The notes beneath the pieces were generated by a model. The model had not been told where the DNA came from. It made no database searches and saw nothing but the letters and a program-made list of their open reading frames with translations. A stretch of DNA of 64,000 bases from positions 1 to 64,000 of the forward strand of contig JBJYXV010000063.1 of the NCBI GenBank assembly GCA_046260155.1, written 5' to 3'. Source of the stretch: PFL25 sp046260155 (GTDB lineage Bacteria; Chloroflexota; Anaerolineae; Anaerolineales; UBA4823). A program made the position numbers and the translations under genes. Below, in pieces: positions 44,651-53,582 of the stretch; position 1 is the stretch's first letter; the number at the start of each line of letters is the position of its first letter.

Positions 44651-45637
44651 ATGGCGGCTAAAGGAAAGCCAACACGAGCTGAACAAATACGGGAAAAAAG
44701 GGAGGGGCGACCTCGAATGAGGAAATCCTCCTCTAAGCGCCGTGCAGAGACCAACCACAGGAGTGATTTTCCGCCCGTGTTCGTCCGGGGAGAATTAGCT
44801 GCACCTTTCTCGGGGAACCCTAGAAAAGACAGCCACGGCCGGCGGCGCTTTGATATTGCCTTGAACGGCCAGGGTGCAGAAATGAGGTTACCTTCAATTC
44901 CCAGGATCACCATCGGCTGGCGATTCCTCTCGGCTTTTCTCGTCGGGGCATTGGGTTTCTTGATTTATCTCTTCTGGACGGCCCCCATTTTTAATGTTGA
45001 CTCAATTCAGGTAAAAGGTATATCTCGATTATCGAACGAGGAGTTAAATGCAGTTGCAGATGTGATCGGTAAATCAATCATCTTTGTTGATCCGGAAAAA
45101 GTTGAACAGGATTTAAATGCTGCATTTCCAGAATTAGAAAACATTTCTGTTGAAACCGAAGTACCCAATAAAGTTCTGGTTAGTTTGGTGGAGCGCAAAC
45201 CAGTCCTGGTATGGCAGCAGGATGGACAGACTTTCTGGATAGATCAGGACGGTATGGCCTATCTTCCACACGGCGATGCTGCTCCCAGTATCAAAGTCCA
45301 GGGAAGTGCATTAATAACCACATCAGCAATTGGTAGTGAGGATTTGGTGGATGGTGAATCTCAGGATCAAAAGATTCCTGTAGAGTTGGTGGATGCGATT
45401 CTCGCTCTTAGCCAGGTGTTACCTGAAAACTCTCCCTTGACATATGACGAGCTGCATGGCCTGGGGTGGTTCGACCCTCGAGGCTGGCAGGTCTATTTTG
45501 GTAAGGATGGGCAAGACATGGAACTCAAGTGGAAAGTATATTGGAAAACTTTTAAACGCTTGAAAAATGCAGGAATCATTCCAGCAGTGATAAGTGTAGA
45601 GCATCTTCATGCCCCATACTATCGTCTGGAGCAATGA
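44651..45637 (+). CDS. ftsQ: cell division protein FtsQ (POTRA domain)
   Basis: A 328-residue bitopic protein. A long basic cytoplasmic N-terminus (about 95 residues, rich in Lys and Arg) is followed by one membrane helix (about 97-115), a POTRA domain beginning FNVDSIQVKGISRLSNEEL, and an FtsQ domain with VPNKVLVSLVERKPVLVWQQ. The end overlaps the ftsA start by 4 nt (ATGA). The position between ddl and ftsA is classical. Confidence 0.93.
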   Translation: MAAKGKPTRAEQIREKREGRPRMRKSSSKRRAETNHRSDFPPVFVRGELAAPFSGNPRKDSHGRRRFDIALNGQGAEMRLPSIPRITIGWRFLSAFLVGALGFLIYLFWTAPIFNVDSIQVKGISRLSNEELNAVADVIGKSIIFVDPEKVEQDLNAAFPELENISVETEVPNKVLVSLVERKPVLVWQQDGQTFWIDQDGMAYLPHGDAAPSIKVQGSALITTSAIGSEDLVDGESQDQKIPVELVDAILALSQVLPENSPLTYDELHGLGWFDPRGWQVYFGKDGQDMELKWKVYWKTFKRLKNAGIIPAVISVEHLHAPYYRLEQ

Positions 45638-46875
45638 AAATGGATGAACCGATCATCGTCGGAATTGATGTTGGTACAACAAAAATCTGCACGCTTGTGG
45701 GACGTGTGGAGCCAGATGGGATTTTACGTATTCTCGGTGTAGGGATAGAACCCTCCCAAGGTATGCGTAAAGGAGTCCCTGTGGATGTGCGTGCAGTAAC
45801 GCAGGCAATCTCACGCTCGATTGAGAAAGCTGAGCGGACCTCGGGCTTTGAAATAACCTCTGCGCTGGTAAGCCTGGCAGGTTCACATGTATCATCGGTG
45901 AACAGCAGGGGCGTGGTTGGAGTATCAGGGAGGACGATCAGTGAAGATGATGTAATTCGTTCAATGGAGGCTGCACGGGCGGTAGCCATCCCCCACAATC
46001 GTGAAATCATCCATGTGATTCAACGTGGTTTCACTGTTGACGGGCAACCTGGAATTCGGATGCCTCTGGGAATGCATGGATATCGTTTAGAAGTCGAAAC
46101 CCATATCATAACTGTGGCTGCTTCCGCTGTAGAAAATTTAAGGACTTGTGTGCTTCAGGCTGGTGCAAATACGAATCAATTTGTCTTAAATCCTCTTGCT
46201 TCTGCTGAAACCGTCCTGTCTGAGACAGAGCGGGAGATGGGGGTTGTGGTCTGTGATATTGGCGGGGGAACAACAGATATGGCGATTTTTATCGAAGGTG
46301 ATGTCTGGCACACCATGGTATTGGGGGTAGGTGGTGATCATATTACCTCGGATATCGCCCATGGCTTACGGCTACCAATATCCCAAGCAGAGGAGGTTAA
46401 AAAACAACATGGACATGCGGTCGAATCACAAATTGGCGAGGATGAAGAATTTCATGTACGACCATTTGGGGAAGATATGCCGCTTCAAATTCGCCGCAGG
46501 GAACTGGCGTTGATCATCGAAGCAAGAGTGGAGGAGATCTTCAGCCTGGTCTTGCAGGAAATCAAACGTTCTGGGTATGATGGGCTGCTACCTGCCGGGA
46601 TCGTGTTAACTGGAGGATCAAGTAGTATTCCAGGAATCCAAACTATCGCTTCCAGGGTTTTGGGACTTCCTGTGCATGTTGCACAGCCAGAGAATTTGAT
46701 TGGAATGACAGATAAATTATTCAATCCGGCATTTTCTACCAGCGTGGGTTTGTTGAAATGGTCGATGTTGATGACCGAGATTGGTGGGGAAATTGCCCAA
46801 CCAAGAATAAGCTTAAAAGGAGGAGGTTTCGATTGGGATTATGTAAAAAATTTATTACGCCGCTTGTTTCCTTAG
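45634..46875 (+). CDS. ftsA: cell division protein FtsA
   Basis: A 413-residue actin-like protein that tethers FtsZ to the membrane. The ATPase phosphate-1 motif VGIDVGTTKICTLVG, the SHVS-containing 1C domain region and the phosphate-2 motif VCDIGGGTTDMAIF are visible. The C-terminal tail (WDYVKNLLRRLFP) is an amphipathic membrane-targeting helix. It overlaps ftsQ by 4 nt. ftsZ follows after 82 nt. Confidence 0.96.
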   Translation: MKMDEPIIVGIDVGTTKICTLVGRVEPDGILRILGVGIEPSQGMRKGVPVDVRAVTQAISRSIEKAERTSGFEITSALVSLAGSHVSSVNSRGVVGVSGRTISEDDVIRSMEAARAVAIPHNREIIHVIQRGFTVDGQPGIRMPLGMHGYRLEVETHIITVAASAVENLRTCVLQAGANTNQFVLNPLASAETVLSETEREMGVVVCDIGGGTTDMAIFIEGDVWHTMVLGVGGDHITSDIAHGLRLPISQAEEVKKQHGHAVESQIGEDEEFHVRPFGEDMPLQIRRRELALIIEARVEEIFSLVLQEIKRSGYDGLLPAGIVLTGGSSSIPGIQTIASRVLGLPVHVAQPENLIGMTDKLFNPAFSTSVGLLKWSMLMTEIGGEIAQPRISLKGGGFDWDYVKNLLRRLFP

Positions 46876-46957
46876 GAGCATTTATTTACCTACCTTTAGT
46901 TGGTACTGTTAGTGGTATTAGAAAAACAAAACACATGATTCGATGGAGGAGTATATT

Positions 46958-48097
46958 ATGAACGCAATGGTCAGTCCACCCAACCAAGTTGAATCCTTTG
47001 CCAATATCAAAGTTGTTGGTGTTGGTGGTGGAGGTTGTAACGCCATCGATCGGATGATCGAGGAAGGCTTACAAGGTGTAGATTTTATCGCTGTGAATAC
47101 CGATGCCCAGGCCTTGATGTTGTCCAAGGCGCCCATCAGGGTAAGAATCGGGGATAAGCTGACTCGCGGCTTGGGGTCTGGAGGCAATCCTGAGACGGGC
47201 AAAAAAGCCGCTGAAGAGTCTGCCGAAGAAATGTATGATGTCCTGCGGGGTGCGGATATGGTTTTCATCACAGGTGGTATGGGTGGTGGAACAGGGACTG
47301 GTGCCTGCCCAATCGTGGCTCAAATTGCACGCGAGGTAGGTGCGCTCACCATTGGTGTGGTGACTCGCCCATTTACTTTTGAGGGTTCTCGCCGCATTCA
47401 ATCCGCTGAGGGAGGTATCACAGAACTCAAGGAACAAGCGGATACGCTAATCGTGATCCCGAATGATCGCCTGCTGCAAATCGTTGATAAACGAGCCAAT
47501 CTACACGATGCTTTCAACATTGCCGATGACGTGCTTCGGCAGGGTGTTCAAGGTATTTCAGAGTTGATCACCGTTCCAGGTCTGATCAACCTGGACTTTG
47601 CCGATGTCCGCACAATCATGTCCGAAGGTGGTGCAGCTCTGATGGCTGTGGGAAATGCCAAGGGTGAAGAACGAGCCCGAGAAGCTGCTGAGAAAGCGAT
47701 CTCAAGTGATCTGCTGGATATCACCATCGATGGAGCGCGCGGGATCCTGTTCAATGTAACAGGTGGTCCGGAATTGACTTTATTTGAGGTCAACCAGGCT
47801 GCTGCGATCATCAAGGAAACGGCACACCCAGATGTCAATCTGATCTTTGGCGCTGTGATCGATCCTTCCATGGGTGACGAGCTGCGCATTACTGTGATAG
47901 CTACGGGTTTTGAGCGCACCGGAATTCCGCGTCGCCTATTGGAAAGAACCTCGATGCCACGCGAAAATGAAGCCACTCAAATACCAGAGACCAGCGATGT
48001 TATGGCACATTCGGGAAAACCTTCAGATTTCCAACCCCGGACATTTAATACCGAAGATTTGGATATTCCAACCTTCTTAAGAAATCGAACGCGATAA
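46958..48097 (+). CDS. ftsZ: cell division GTPase FtsZ
   Basis: A 379-residue tubulin-like GTPase. Motifs are VVGVGGGGCNAIDRM near the N-terminus, the tubulin signature GGMGGGTGTGACP around residue 100, and the C-terminal binding peptide DLDIPTFLRNRTR for FtsA. GGAGGAG lies 7 nt before the ATG at 46958; the frame is open to 46943, but that ATG overlaps the ribosome-binding site. It is the last gene of the dcw cluster. Confidence 0.97.
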   Translation: MNAMVSPPNQVESFANIKVVGVGGGGCNAIDRMIEEGLQGVDFIAVNTDAQALMLSKAPIRVRIGDKLTRGLGSGGNPETGKKAAEESAEEMYDVLRGADMVFITGGMGGGTGTGACPIVAQIAREVGALTIGVVTRPFTFEGSRRIQSAEGGITELKEQADTLIVIPNDRLLQIVDKRANLHDAFNIADDVLRQGVQGISELITVPGLINLDFADVRTIMSEGGAALMAVGNAKGEERAREAAEKAISSDLLDITIDGARGILFNVTGGPELTLFEVNQAAAIIKETAHPDVNLIFGAVIDPSMGDELRITVIATGFERTGIPRRLLERTSMPRENEATQIPETSDVMAHSGKPSDFQPRTFNTEDLDIPTFLRNRTR

Positions 48098-48240
48098 GAA
48101 CTTCAAATATAGAATAGTAACTGCCGTGATCTAAGTCTCTGACCAAGAAGATAGCAACAAATTTCGCAATTGGTAGGATCGGTTGGGAAAAGGTAAAAAT
48201 ATAATTTATTGGGAAACTCTTGTTCGAATCATGAGTCCAT

Positions 48241-48282
48241 TCATCTCCTTCCCGGGATTGCCTTCCCCTGGGAAGGAGATGA
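48241..48282. repeat. 13-bp inverted repeat downstream of ftsZ
   Basis: TCATCTCCTTCCC (48241-48253) and GGGAAGGAGATGA (48270-48282) are perfect inverted repeats around a 16-nt loop that can itself pair further. There is no U-tract on either side, so it is not a classical terminator. It could still stabilise the 3' end of the dcw transcript, or be a small dispersed repeat. Confidence 0.6.
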
Positions 48283-48333
48283 GGGTGGTTAATCCAATTC
48301 GAATTTTTTAAGATTAATTCTATCTTGTTCGGC

Positions 48334-48362
48334 TTGCCAATGTGCCACACGTATGCTAGAAT
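48334..48362 (+). promoter_or_regulatory. nrdR promoter
   Basis: TTGCCA (48334-48339), a 17-nt spacer and TAGAAT (48357-48362), with an extended -10 TG just before it, form a good promoter. Transcription would start near 48369, giving a leader of about 80 nt before nrdR. Confidence 0.7.
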
Positions 48363-48375
48363 ATTTGCCCAGCCT

Positions 48376-48421
48376 AAACCACATGTAGGGGTGGTTTTTC
48401 AAACACCGCCATATTTGGCGG
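48376..48421 (+). promoter_or_regulatory. nrdR leader with two hairpins, the first terminator-like
   Basis: Within the leader, AAACCAC (48376-48382) pairs with GTGGTTT (48391-48397) and is followed by TTC, forming a short terminator-like hairpin. CCGCC (48406-48410) pairs with GGCGG (48417-48421). No good match to the usual NrdR box was found. An attenuation role is possible. Confidence 0.4.
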
Positions 48422-48449
48422 CAACATTTGTTCTAATCAAGGGGTTGTG

Positions 48450-48899
48450 ATGCGTTGTCCTTACTGTCAGGACGAAGATACTCGGGTGGTGGATACCTCT
48501 CATGATTCCAAGGGTGGTATTCGCCGGAGACGTGAGTGCAACAATTGTCACCAAAGGTTCAGTACATATGAACGTGCAATACTGGCAAATCCCTTAATGG
48601 TCAAACAGGATGGTACAAGGGAAGAATTCGACCGGGATAAATTGCTGGCTGGTATTCGGATTGCTTGCGCAAAAAGGCCGGTATCCGCAGCTGATATTGA
48701 ACGGCTGGTAGGAGAAATTGAATCAGCCCTCCAGGCGATGGGACGCTCAGAAGTGTCTTCAAGGGTTGTGGGGGATATGGTAATCGCCGGTTTAAAGGAG
48801 ATGGATCAGGTGGCTTATATCAGGTATGCCATTGTTTATCTCGGTCTGGATGATTTGAGGTCCATCCGGGATGAAATAGATCATTTGCTCGAAATTTAA
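48450..48899 (+). CDS. nrdR: transcriptional repressor NrdR
   Basis: A 149-residue NrdR, which senses ATP/dATP and represses ribonucleotide reductase genes. The N-terminal zinc ribbon MRCPYCQDEDTRVVDTS with the second pair CNNCHQRFSTYER, and an ATP-cone domain starting near FDRDKLLAGIRIAC, are complete. AAGGGG lies 5 nt before the ATG at 48450; a GTG one codon earlier is possible. It is next to nrdJ, its likely target. Confidence 0.97.
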   Translation: MRCPYCQDEDTRVVDTSHDSKGGIRRRRECNNCHQRFSTYERAILANPLMVKQDGTREEFDRDKLLAGIRIACAKRPVSAADIERLVGEIESALQAMGRSEVSSRVVGDMVIAGLKEMDQVAYIRYAIVYLGLDDLRSIRDEIDHLLEI

Positions 48900-48918
48900 T
48901 CATCAAATTTAAAGGTTT

Positions 48919-48949
48919 ACATCCTGTTCTATAGGATGTTTTTCTTTTC
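48919..48949 (+). terminator. intrinsic terminator between nrdR and nrdJ
   Basis: ACATCCT (48919-48925) pairs with AGGATGT (48933-48939) over a 7-nt loop and is followed by TTTTTCTTTTC. It lies 20 nt after the nrdR stop and about 35 nt before nrdJ, so nrdJ needs readthrough or a promoter within nrdR. Confidence 0.7.
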
Positions 48950-48982
48950 AAAAAGTTGGTAAACCTGCCAGGAGGTAAATTA

Positions 48983-51556
48983 ATGTTGAAAGAGGAGAAT
49001 GCAATTGTTGATAGTCAAAGATCTGGAATCTTACCTACACCACCTGTGCCACCGGATTTGGAAAAAATTGAACTGACAGATAATGCTCACCAGGTTTTTA
49101 TTCGCCGCTATGTCCGCCGGGATGCAGACGGCAAACCGGTTGAAAAAGTAGAAGAAACTTTTTGGAGAGTTGCCTATCACGTCGCTAAAGTTGAGACGGA
49201 GTGGGGTAATGATGTAGATCCTATTGCCAGGAAATATTACCGATTGATGTCCACGAGGCGGTTTTTTCCAAATTCCCCCACATTTACAGGCGCTGGTACA
49301 CCACTTGGCCAATTAGCAGCTTGCTTCGTATTACCTGTATCTGATGATATGGGTAGAAATTCTGCTGGAATTTTTCAAACATTGAGAGATGCTGCACTGA
49401 TTCAACAAACTGGTGGTGGAAATGGCTTTTCTTTTTCCCGTCTACGCCCAAGAGGCACCTTGGTGAAAACTTCTGCTGGACAGGCAACTGGACCAGTCGG
49501 TTTCCTGCGGGTTTACGACAAAGCTTTCGGTGAAATCGCCCAAGGTGGTACCCGGCGTGGGGCGAATATGGGGGTATTACGGGTAGATCATCCAGATATC
49601 GAGGATTTCATCACCTGCAAAACTGATGAGCATGCGATCACCAATTTCAACATATCTGTTGGAATTACGGATGCTTTCATGGATGCAGTAAAGAATGACG
49701 AACAATGGGATTTAGTTTTTCCTGATGTTTCTTCCAGGGAATATAAATCTTTCACCGGGACTTTGGAACAAGCTGAAAACGAGGGAATCCCGGTCAAGGT
49801 TTATAAACAGGTCCGTGCAAGGGACTTATTCGAAAAAATCGTAAACCAAGCCCACCATAACGGTGAACCGGGCGTCTTGTTCTTGGATGCCGCAAATCGT
49901 TCAAACCCGGTACCACATCTATATATGTTAGAGGCGACAAACCCGTGCGGCGAGCAATGGTTGGGACCTTATGAAAACTGCTGTTTAGGATCGATTAATC
50001 TGGCCCAGCATTTTGGTCCCAACGGGAATGTGGACTGGGACGAGTTACGGAAGAGCGTAGAATTGGCAACCAGGTTTTTAGAGGATGTGGTCCAAGCCAA
50101 TTCGTATGTTCCTGCGGTTCCACAGCTCCAGGAAGCAGCTTTCAGAGCACGCAGGATTGGGTTGGGGATTATGGGTCTCGCCGACCTGATGTACCATGTT
50201 GGTGTGCGCTATGGTTCGGAAGCTGGTCAAGAGTTTTCTGCCCAGGTTATGGAGTATATTCGATTCCATTCGATGTTAACCAGCGTTGAACTCGCCAGGG
50301 AACGTGGAGCTTTTGAAGCAATCGAGGGATCAATCTATGATCCGCAGGGGATGACCTGGGAACCACCAATACCACTCTTTGAGTATCTAAATGACTGGAA
50401 TCGCCCGTCTATAAATTGGGATTTAGTTGTTGATGGTATCCGCAAGTATGGAATCAGGAATGCTGCCCAGACCACGGTCGCACCGACTGGAACCATCGCA
50501 ACCGTAGCAGGATGTGAAGGATATGGTTGTGAACCAGTTTTCGCTTTAGCCTACATCCGGCACGTTAACGATAATGGTAAAGATCTCAAGCTGAAATACA
50601 CCAGCCCACTTTTTAATCAGGCATTGGAGAATGCGGGACTTGATGAAGCCACCAGAACCAGTATATTCGACCGTGTACTGGAGACTGGCACATGCCAAGG
50701 GATAGAAGAGATACCAAATGGGATTCGAGAAATTTTTGTTGTATCGCATGATATCACTGCTGAAGAGCATGTCCGTATGCAGGCTGCGATGCAAGCATTT
50801 GTTGATAACAGTTTATCCAAGACAATCAATTTTCCAGAGATCACGTCTGAAGAAGATATCGCAAAAGCATATAAAACCGCCTGGGAGTTGGGCTGCAAAG
50901 GTATAACAGTCTACGTGACCGGATCAAGAAAAAAAGTTGTGCTTGAAACTCATTCAGTAGCAAAAGAGAAGGAGATCGGAGCATCCAGCCCTGTTGCGGG
51001 TCTCGAAATTCCGATTGGATGGGAGCAAGCAAAAAAACCACGACCGCGCAGGCTGCGAGGGAATACAATTTTCGTGGAAACTCCACTCGGTAAAACTTTT
51101 GTAACCGTAAATGAAAATGGAGGCCGTCAGCCTTTTGAAGTATTCGTCAACACTGCCAAGGCTGGTTCCGAAACAGCTGCGGTATCCGAAGCAATTGGCC
51201 GCCTGATCTCCTATATTCTGCGCATGGTTTCACCAATTACACCTCGAGAACGTCTCAAAGAGGTATGGAGGCAATTATCAGGCATTGGTGGTGGCAGACC
51301 GCTAGGATTTGGTCCGAATCGAGTAAGGTCACTTCCCGATGGAGTTGCCCAGGCAATTGAAGAATATTTAAAGAACTCGGATCAAGAAGAAATTCATTTT
51401 AATCAAGATGGGAATGGTCACTACCCGGCGAAAGAAATAAATACCGAAACGGGTAAATTTCAGATAGGTGACCTTTGCCCTGAATGCGGGCAGGCAGCTG
51501 TTGTGTATGAAGAAGGTTGCAGAAAGTGCTATGCCTGTGCCTATAGCGAGTGCTGA
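48983..51556 (+). CDS. nrdJ: adenosylcobalamin-dependent ribonucleotide reductase (class II)
   Basis: An 857-residue class II reductase that makes dNDPs using coenzyme B12. Catalytic motifs are the Cys of LAACFVLPVSDD, the NPCGEQWLGPYENCCLGSINL-type block (radical Cys and Glu in NPCGE), and TVAPTGTIATVAG. The C-terminus carries a zinc ribbon (CPECGQ and CRKCYAC) and a final cysteine that may serve in re-reduction. There is no N-terminal ATP cone. GGAGG precedes the ATG at 48983. No cobalamin riboswitch fits in the 83-nt gap upstream. Confidence 0.96.
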   Translation: MLKEENAIVDSQRSGILPTPPVPPDLEKIELTDNAHQVFIRRYVRRDADGKPVEKVEETFWRVAYHVAKVETEWGNDVDPIARKYYRLMSTRRFFPNSPTFTGAGTPLGQLAACFVLPVSDDMGRNSAGIFQTLRDAALIQQTGGGNGFSFSRLRPRGTLVKTSAGQATGPVGFLRVYDKAFGEIAQGGTRRGANMGVLRVDHPDIEDFITCKTDEHAITNFNISVGITDAFMDAVKNDEQWDLVFPDVSSREYKSFTGTLEQAENEGIPVKVYKQVRARDLFEKIVNQAHHNGEPGVLFLDAANRSNPVPHLYMLEATNPCGEQWLGPYENCCLGSINLAQHFGPNGNVDWDELRKSVELATRFLEDVVQANSYVPAVPQLQEAAFRARRIGLGIMGLADLMYHVGVRYGSEAGQEFSAQVMEYIRFHSMLTSVELARERGAFEAIEGSIYDPQGMTWEPPIPLFEYLNDWNRPSINWDLVVDGIRKYGIRNAAQTTVAPTGTIATVAGCEGYGCEPVFALAYIRHVNDNGKDLKLKYTSPLFNQALENAGLDEATRTSIFDRVLETGTCQGIEEIPNGIREIFVVSHDITAEEHVRMQAAMQAFVDNSLSKTINFPEITSEEDIAKAYKTAWELGCKGITVYVTGSRKKVVLETHSVAKEKEIGASSPVAGLEIPIGWEQAKKPRPRRLRGNTIFVETPLGKTFVTVNENGGRQPFEVFVNTAKAGSETAAVSEAIGRLISYILRMVSPITPRERLKEVWRQLSGIGGGRPLGFGPNRVRSLPDGVAQAIEEYLKNSDQEEIHFNQDGNGHYPAKEINTETGKFQIGDLCPECGQAAVVYEEGCRKCYACAYSEC

Positions 51557-51624
51557 TGCGTTGAAGAAGAGTTAACCGGATTGCTCAGAAAGCGATAAGG
51601 GGATTTTTTCCAAGCGAGTATTAA

Positions 51625-52290
51625 ATGGCGAAACGTTTGATTGTTGTTGCTGGGAATATCGGGGCGGGAAAAACATCATTGACCGAACGTATTGGTACCC
51701 GTCTCGGATGGGAGACTGCTTTTGAGTCTGTATCCGATAATCCATATCTGCCAGATTTCTATGCGGATATGCGTTCATGGTCCTTTCATCTTCAAATTTT
51801 TTTTCTTGGTCATCGTGCGGAACAATATCTAGAACTCGCGCGCACTTCCCAGTCGGCGATTTTGGACCGCAGCATTTACGAGGATGCCTACATATTTGCC
51901 CGTGCCCTTCACCATCTCGGAAATATATCTGAGAGGGATTATCATGCATATTTGCGGGTGTTTAATTTACTCGTCTCAACCCTTCCTCCTCCTAATTTGC
52001 TCGTCTATTTAAAAGCTCCTGTGTCAGTATTGATGGATCGAATTTTCCAGCGAGGCAGAAATATTGAAAGCGGAATCACAGAAGAATATCTGGCTTTGCT
52101 AGATTCATTTTACGATGATTGGATGACAGCGTTTGATATCTGCCCTGTGCTCACAATTCACACAGGAGAATTGGGACGAGAGAGACCTTTGGATTTTGTC
52201 CATAATCAACGGCATTTAAATATTGTCGTTGAACGCATCCAAAACAAGTTAGCTGGCAAAGAAGATCTGATTTTTCCTCCAGAGGATTAA
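51625..52290 (+). CDS. deoxynucleoside kinase (dGK/dAK type)
   Basis: A 221-residue kinase that phosphorylates deoxynucleosides for dNTP salvage. The P-loop GNIGAGKTSL is at residues 11-20, the DRSIYED motif of the family is near residue 74-80, and the LID arginine region is MDRIFQRGRNIE. The match is to the bacterial dAdo/dGuo kinase group, but the exact base preference cannot be told. Its position behind nrdJ fits dNTP supply. It ends in a strong terminator. Confidence 0.9.
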   Translation: MAKRLIVVAGNIGAGKTSLTERIGTRLGWETAFESVSDNPYLPDFYADMRSWSFHLQIFFLGHRAEQYLELARTSQSAILDRSIYEDAYIFARALHHLGNISERDYHAYLRVFNLLVSTLPPPNLLVYLKAPVSVLMDRIFQRGRNIESGITEEYLALLDSFYDDWMTAFDICPVLTIHTGELGRERPLDFVHNQRHLNIVVERIQNKLAGKEDLIFPPED

Positions 52291-52324
52291 ACCCCTTTCA
52301 CTTTTTGATCAGGAGGAGAATAAC

Positions 52325-52366
52325 AAACCCGACCCGCAATCGATCTTTGCGGGTCGGGTTTCTTTA
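52325..52366 (+). terminator. intrinsic terminator after the deoxynucleoside kinase gene
   Basis: A perfect 15-bp stem, AAACCCGACCCGCAA (52325-52339) with TTGCGGGTCGGGTTT (52347-52361), and a 7-nt loop are followed by CTTTA. It ends the nrdR-nrdJ-kinase region and faces the convergent repeat-protein gene. Confidence 0.9.
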
Positions 52367-52476
52367 TTCTGCACAAATTGTATTGATTTTCTTGATGTTC
52401 TTTCTTATTTGCCCAATCCAAGGCTTGTTAACTGACCTAAGTTTTGCAAGCCCCCCGAATGTTTTTCAAGTAGCAG

Positions 52477-53512
52477 CTATTCACTTTCCATGTATAGCTC
52501 AGCTAAGCCCTGGTAGTGAGCTGAAATAGATTCGAGAGCTCTTTGTGAGGCAGCCAGCTGCCTGGCGGCATACAGGTCGGCCTGACCCTGGTACCGGGCG
52601 GAGATCGAGGTGAGTGCTTTCTGGTGTGCAGAGGACCGGTCGGCTAAACCCTGGTAGTGAGCTGAAATAGATTCGAGAGCTCTTTGTGAGGCAGCCAGCT
52701 GCCTGGCGGCATACAGGTCGGCCTGACCCTGGTACCGGGCGGAGATCGAGGTGAGTGCTTTCTGGTGTGCAGAGGACCGGTCGGCTAAACCCTGGTAGTG
52801 AGCAGAGATGGATGCGAGAGCTCTTTGCGAGTCAGCCAGATGCTTTGCCGTGTGCAGGTCGGCCTGACCCTGGTACCAGGCAGAAATCGAGGTAAGTGCT
52901 CTCTGGGATGCGGGAGNNNNNNNNNNNNNNNNNNNNNNNNNNNNNNNNNNNNNNNNNNNNNNNNNNNNNNNNNNNNNNNNNNNNNNNNNNNNNNNNNNNN
53001 NNNNNNNNNNNNNNNNGGTACCGGGCGGAGATTGATTCCAACGCTTTCTGGGAGTCAGCCAGCTGCTTTGCCGTGTGTAGGTCAGCCTGACCCTGGTACC
53101 AGGCAGAAATCGAGGTAAGTGCTCTCTGGGATGCGGGAGACCGGTCGGTTAAACCCTGGTAGTGAGCTGAAATGGATGCGAGAGCTCTTTGCGAGTCAGC
53201 CAGCTGCTTCGCAGCGAACTGGTCTGCCCAACCCTGGTACCGGGCGGAGATTGATTCCAACGCTTTCTGGGAGTCAGCCAGCTGCTTTGCAGCGTACAGG
53301 TCGGCCTTGCCCTGGTACCAGGCGGAGATCGATTCCAATGCCTTGACATTCATGGTCGGATTATCACTTCTGACCTGCATTCCTGCGATAACGATTATCG
53401 CAATTAAAGCTATGATACAGGTCATGATAATCCAAGGTTTAAGGTTTAGGCGATTCTTGATTGTAGCGGGGTAAATTTTGGTTGATTCGTTAAACTGCGT
53501 TTGGGTAGTCAT
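52477..53512 (-). CDS. membrane-anchored tandem-repeat protein (interrupted by assembly gap)
   Basis: I do not recognise this protein. The N-terminal 26 residues are cytoplasmic and basic, followed by one membrane helix (about 27-46, WIIMTCIIALIAIIVIAGMQ) and, from residue 57, helical repeats to the end. A 26-residue unit reads like KALESISARYQGWADQFAAK plus QLADSQ, and alternates with a 21-residue unit (RALASISAHYQGLTDRSPAS plus Q). At least ten units are visible; the last ends GLAELYMESE. The ATG at 53512 has AAGGAGATGATCCA upstream. The 100-N gap lies inside the repeats, and the frame on its two sides differs by one, as expected for a placeholder. Confidence 0.8.
52486..53344. repeat. coding tandem repeats with 141-bp higher-order period
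   Basis: The DNA behind the protein repeats has a 141-bp period (47 codons: a 26- and a 21-residue unit). Positions 52508-52648 and 52649-52789 are identical as read, and a third, diverged copy starts at 52790. On the other side of the gap similar units continue to about 53344. The near-identity of adjacent copies points to recent duplication. Confidence 0.9.
52917..53016. other. assembly gap (100 N)
   Basis: Exactly 100 N within the repeat region, the typical scaffold placeholder of unknown length. Aligning the flanks to the repeat pattern suggests a true missing length of 96 nt, or 96 plus multiples of the repeat period, which would restore one reading frame. Confidence 0.95.
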
Positions 53513-53582
53513 TGGATCATCTCCTTCTTGAGTATCGACCGTATAGTGATCGAATAAAATATATTTGAGTCTAATTTAGCAA

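Noticed and set aside
48900..48982. Cobalamin riboswitch ahead of the B12-dependent reductase
   Set aside because: The gap is only 83 nt, far shorter than such riboswitches, and it is largely occupied by an intrinsic terminator and the ribosome-binding site.
52486..53344. CRISPR array or minisatellite
   Set aside because: Unit lengths are multiples of three, there are no short conserved repeats with unique spacers, and both flanks translate into the same protein repeat.
52798..53474. Open + strand frames around the N gap
   Set aside because: They are antisense to the repeat protein, which has a start, ribosome-binding site, membrane helix and consistent repeat translation on the - strand. 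Their apparent repetition comes from the coding repeats.
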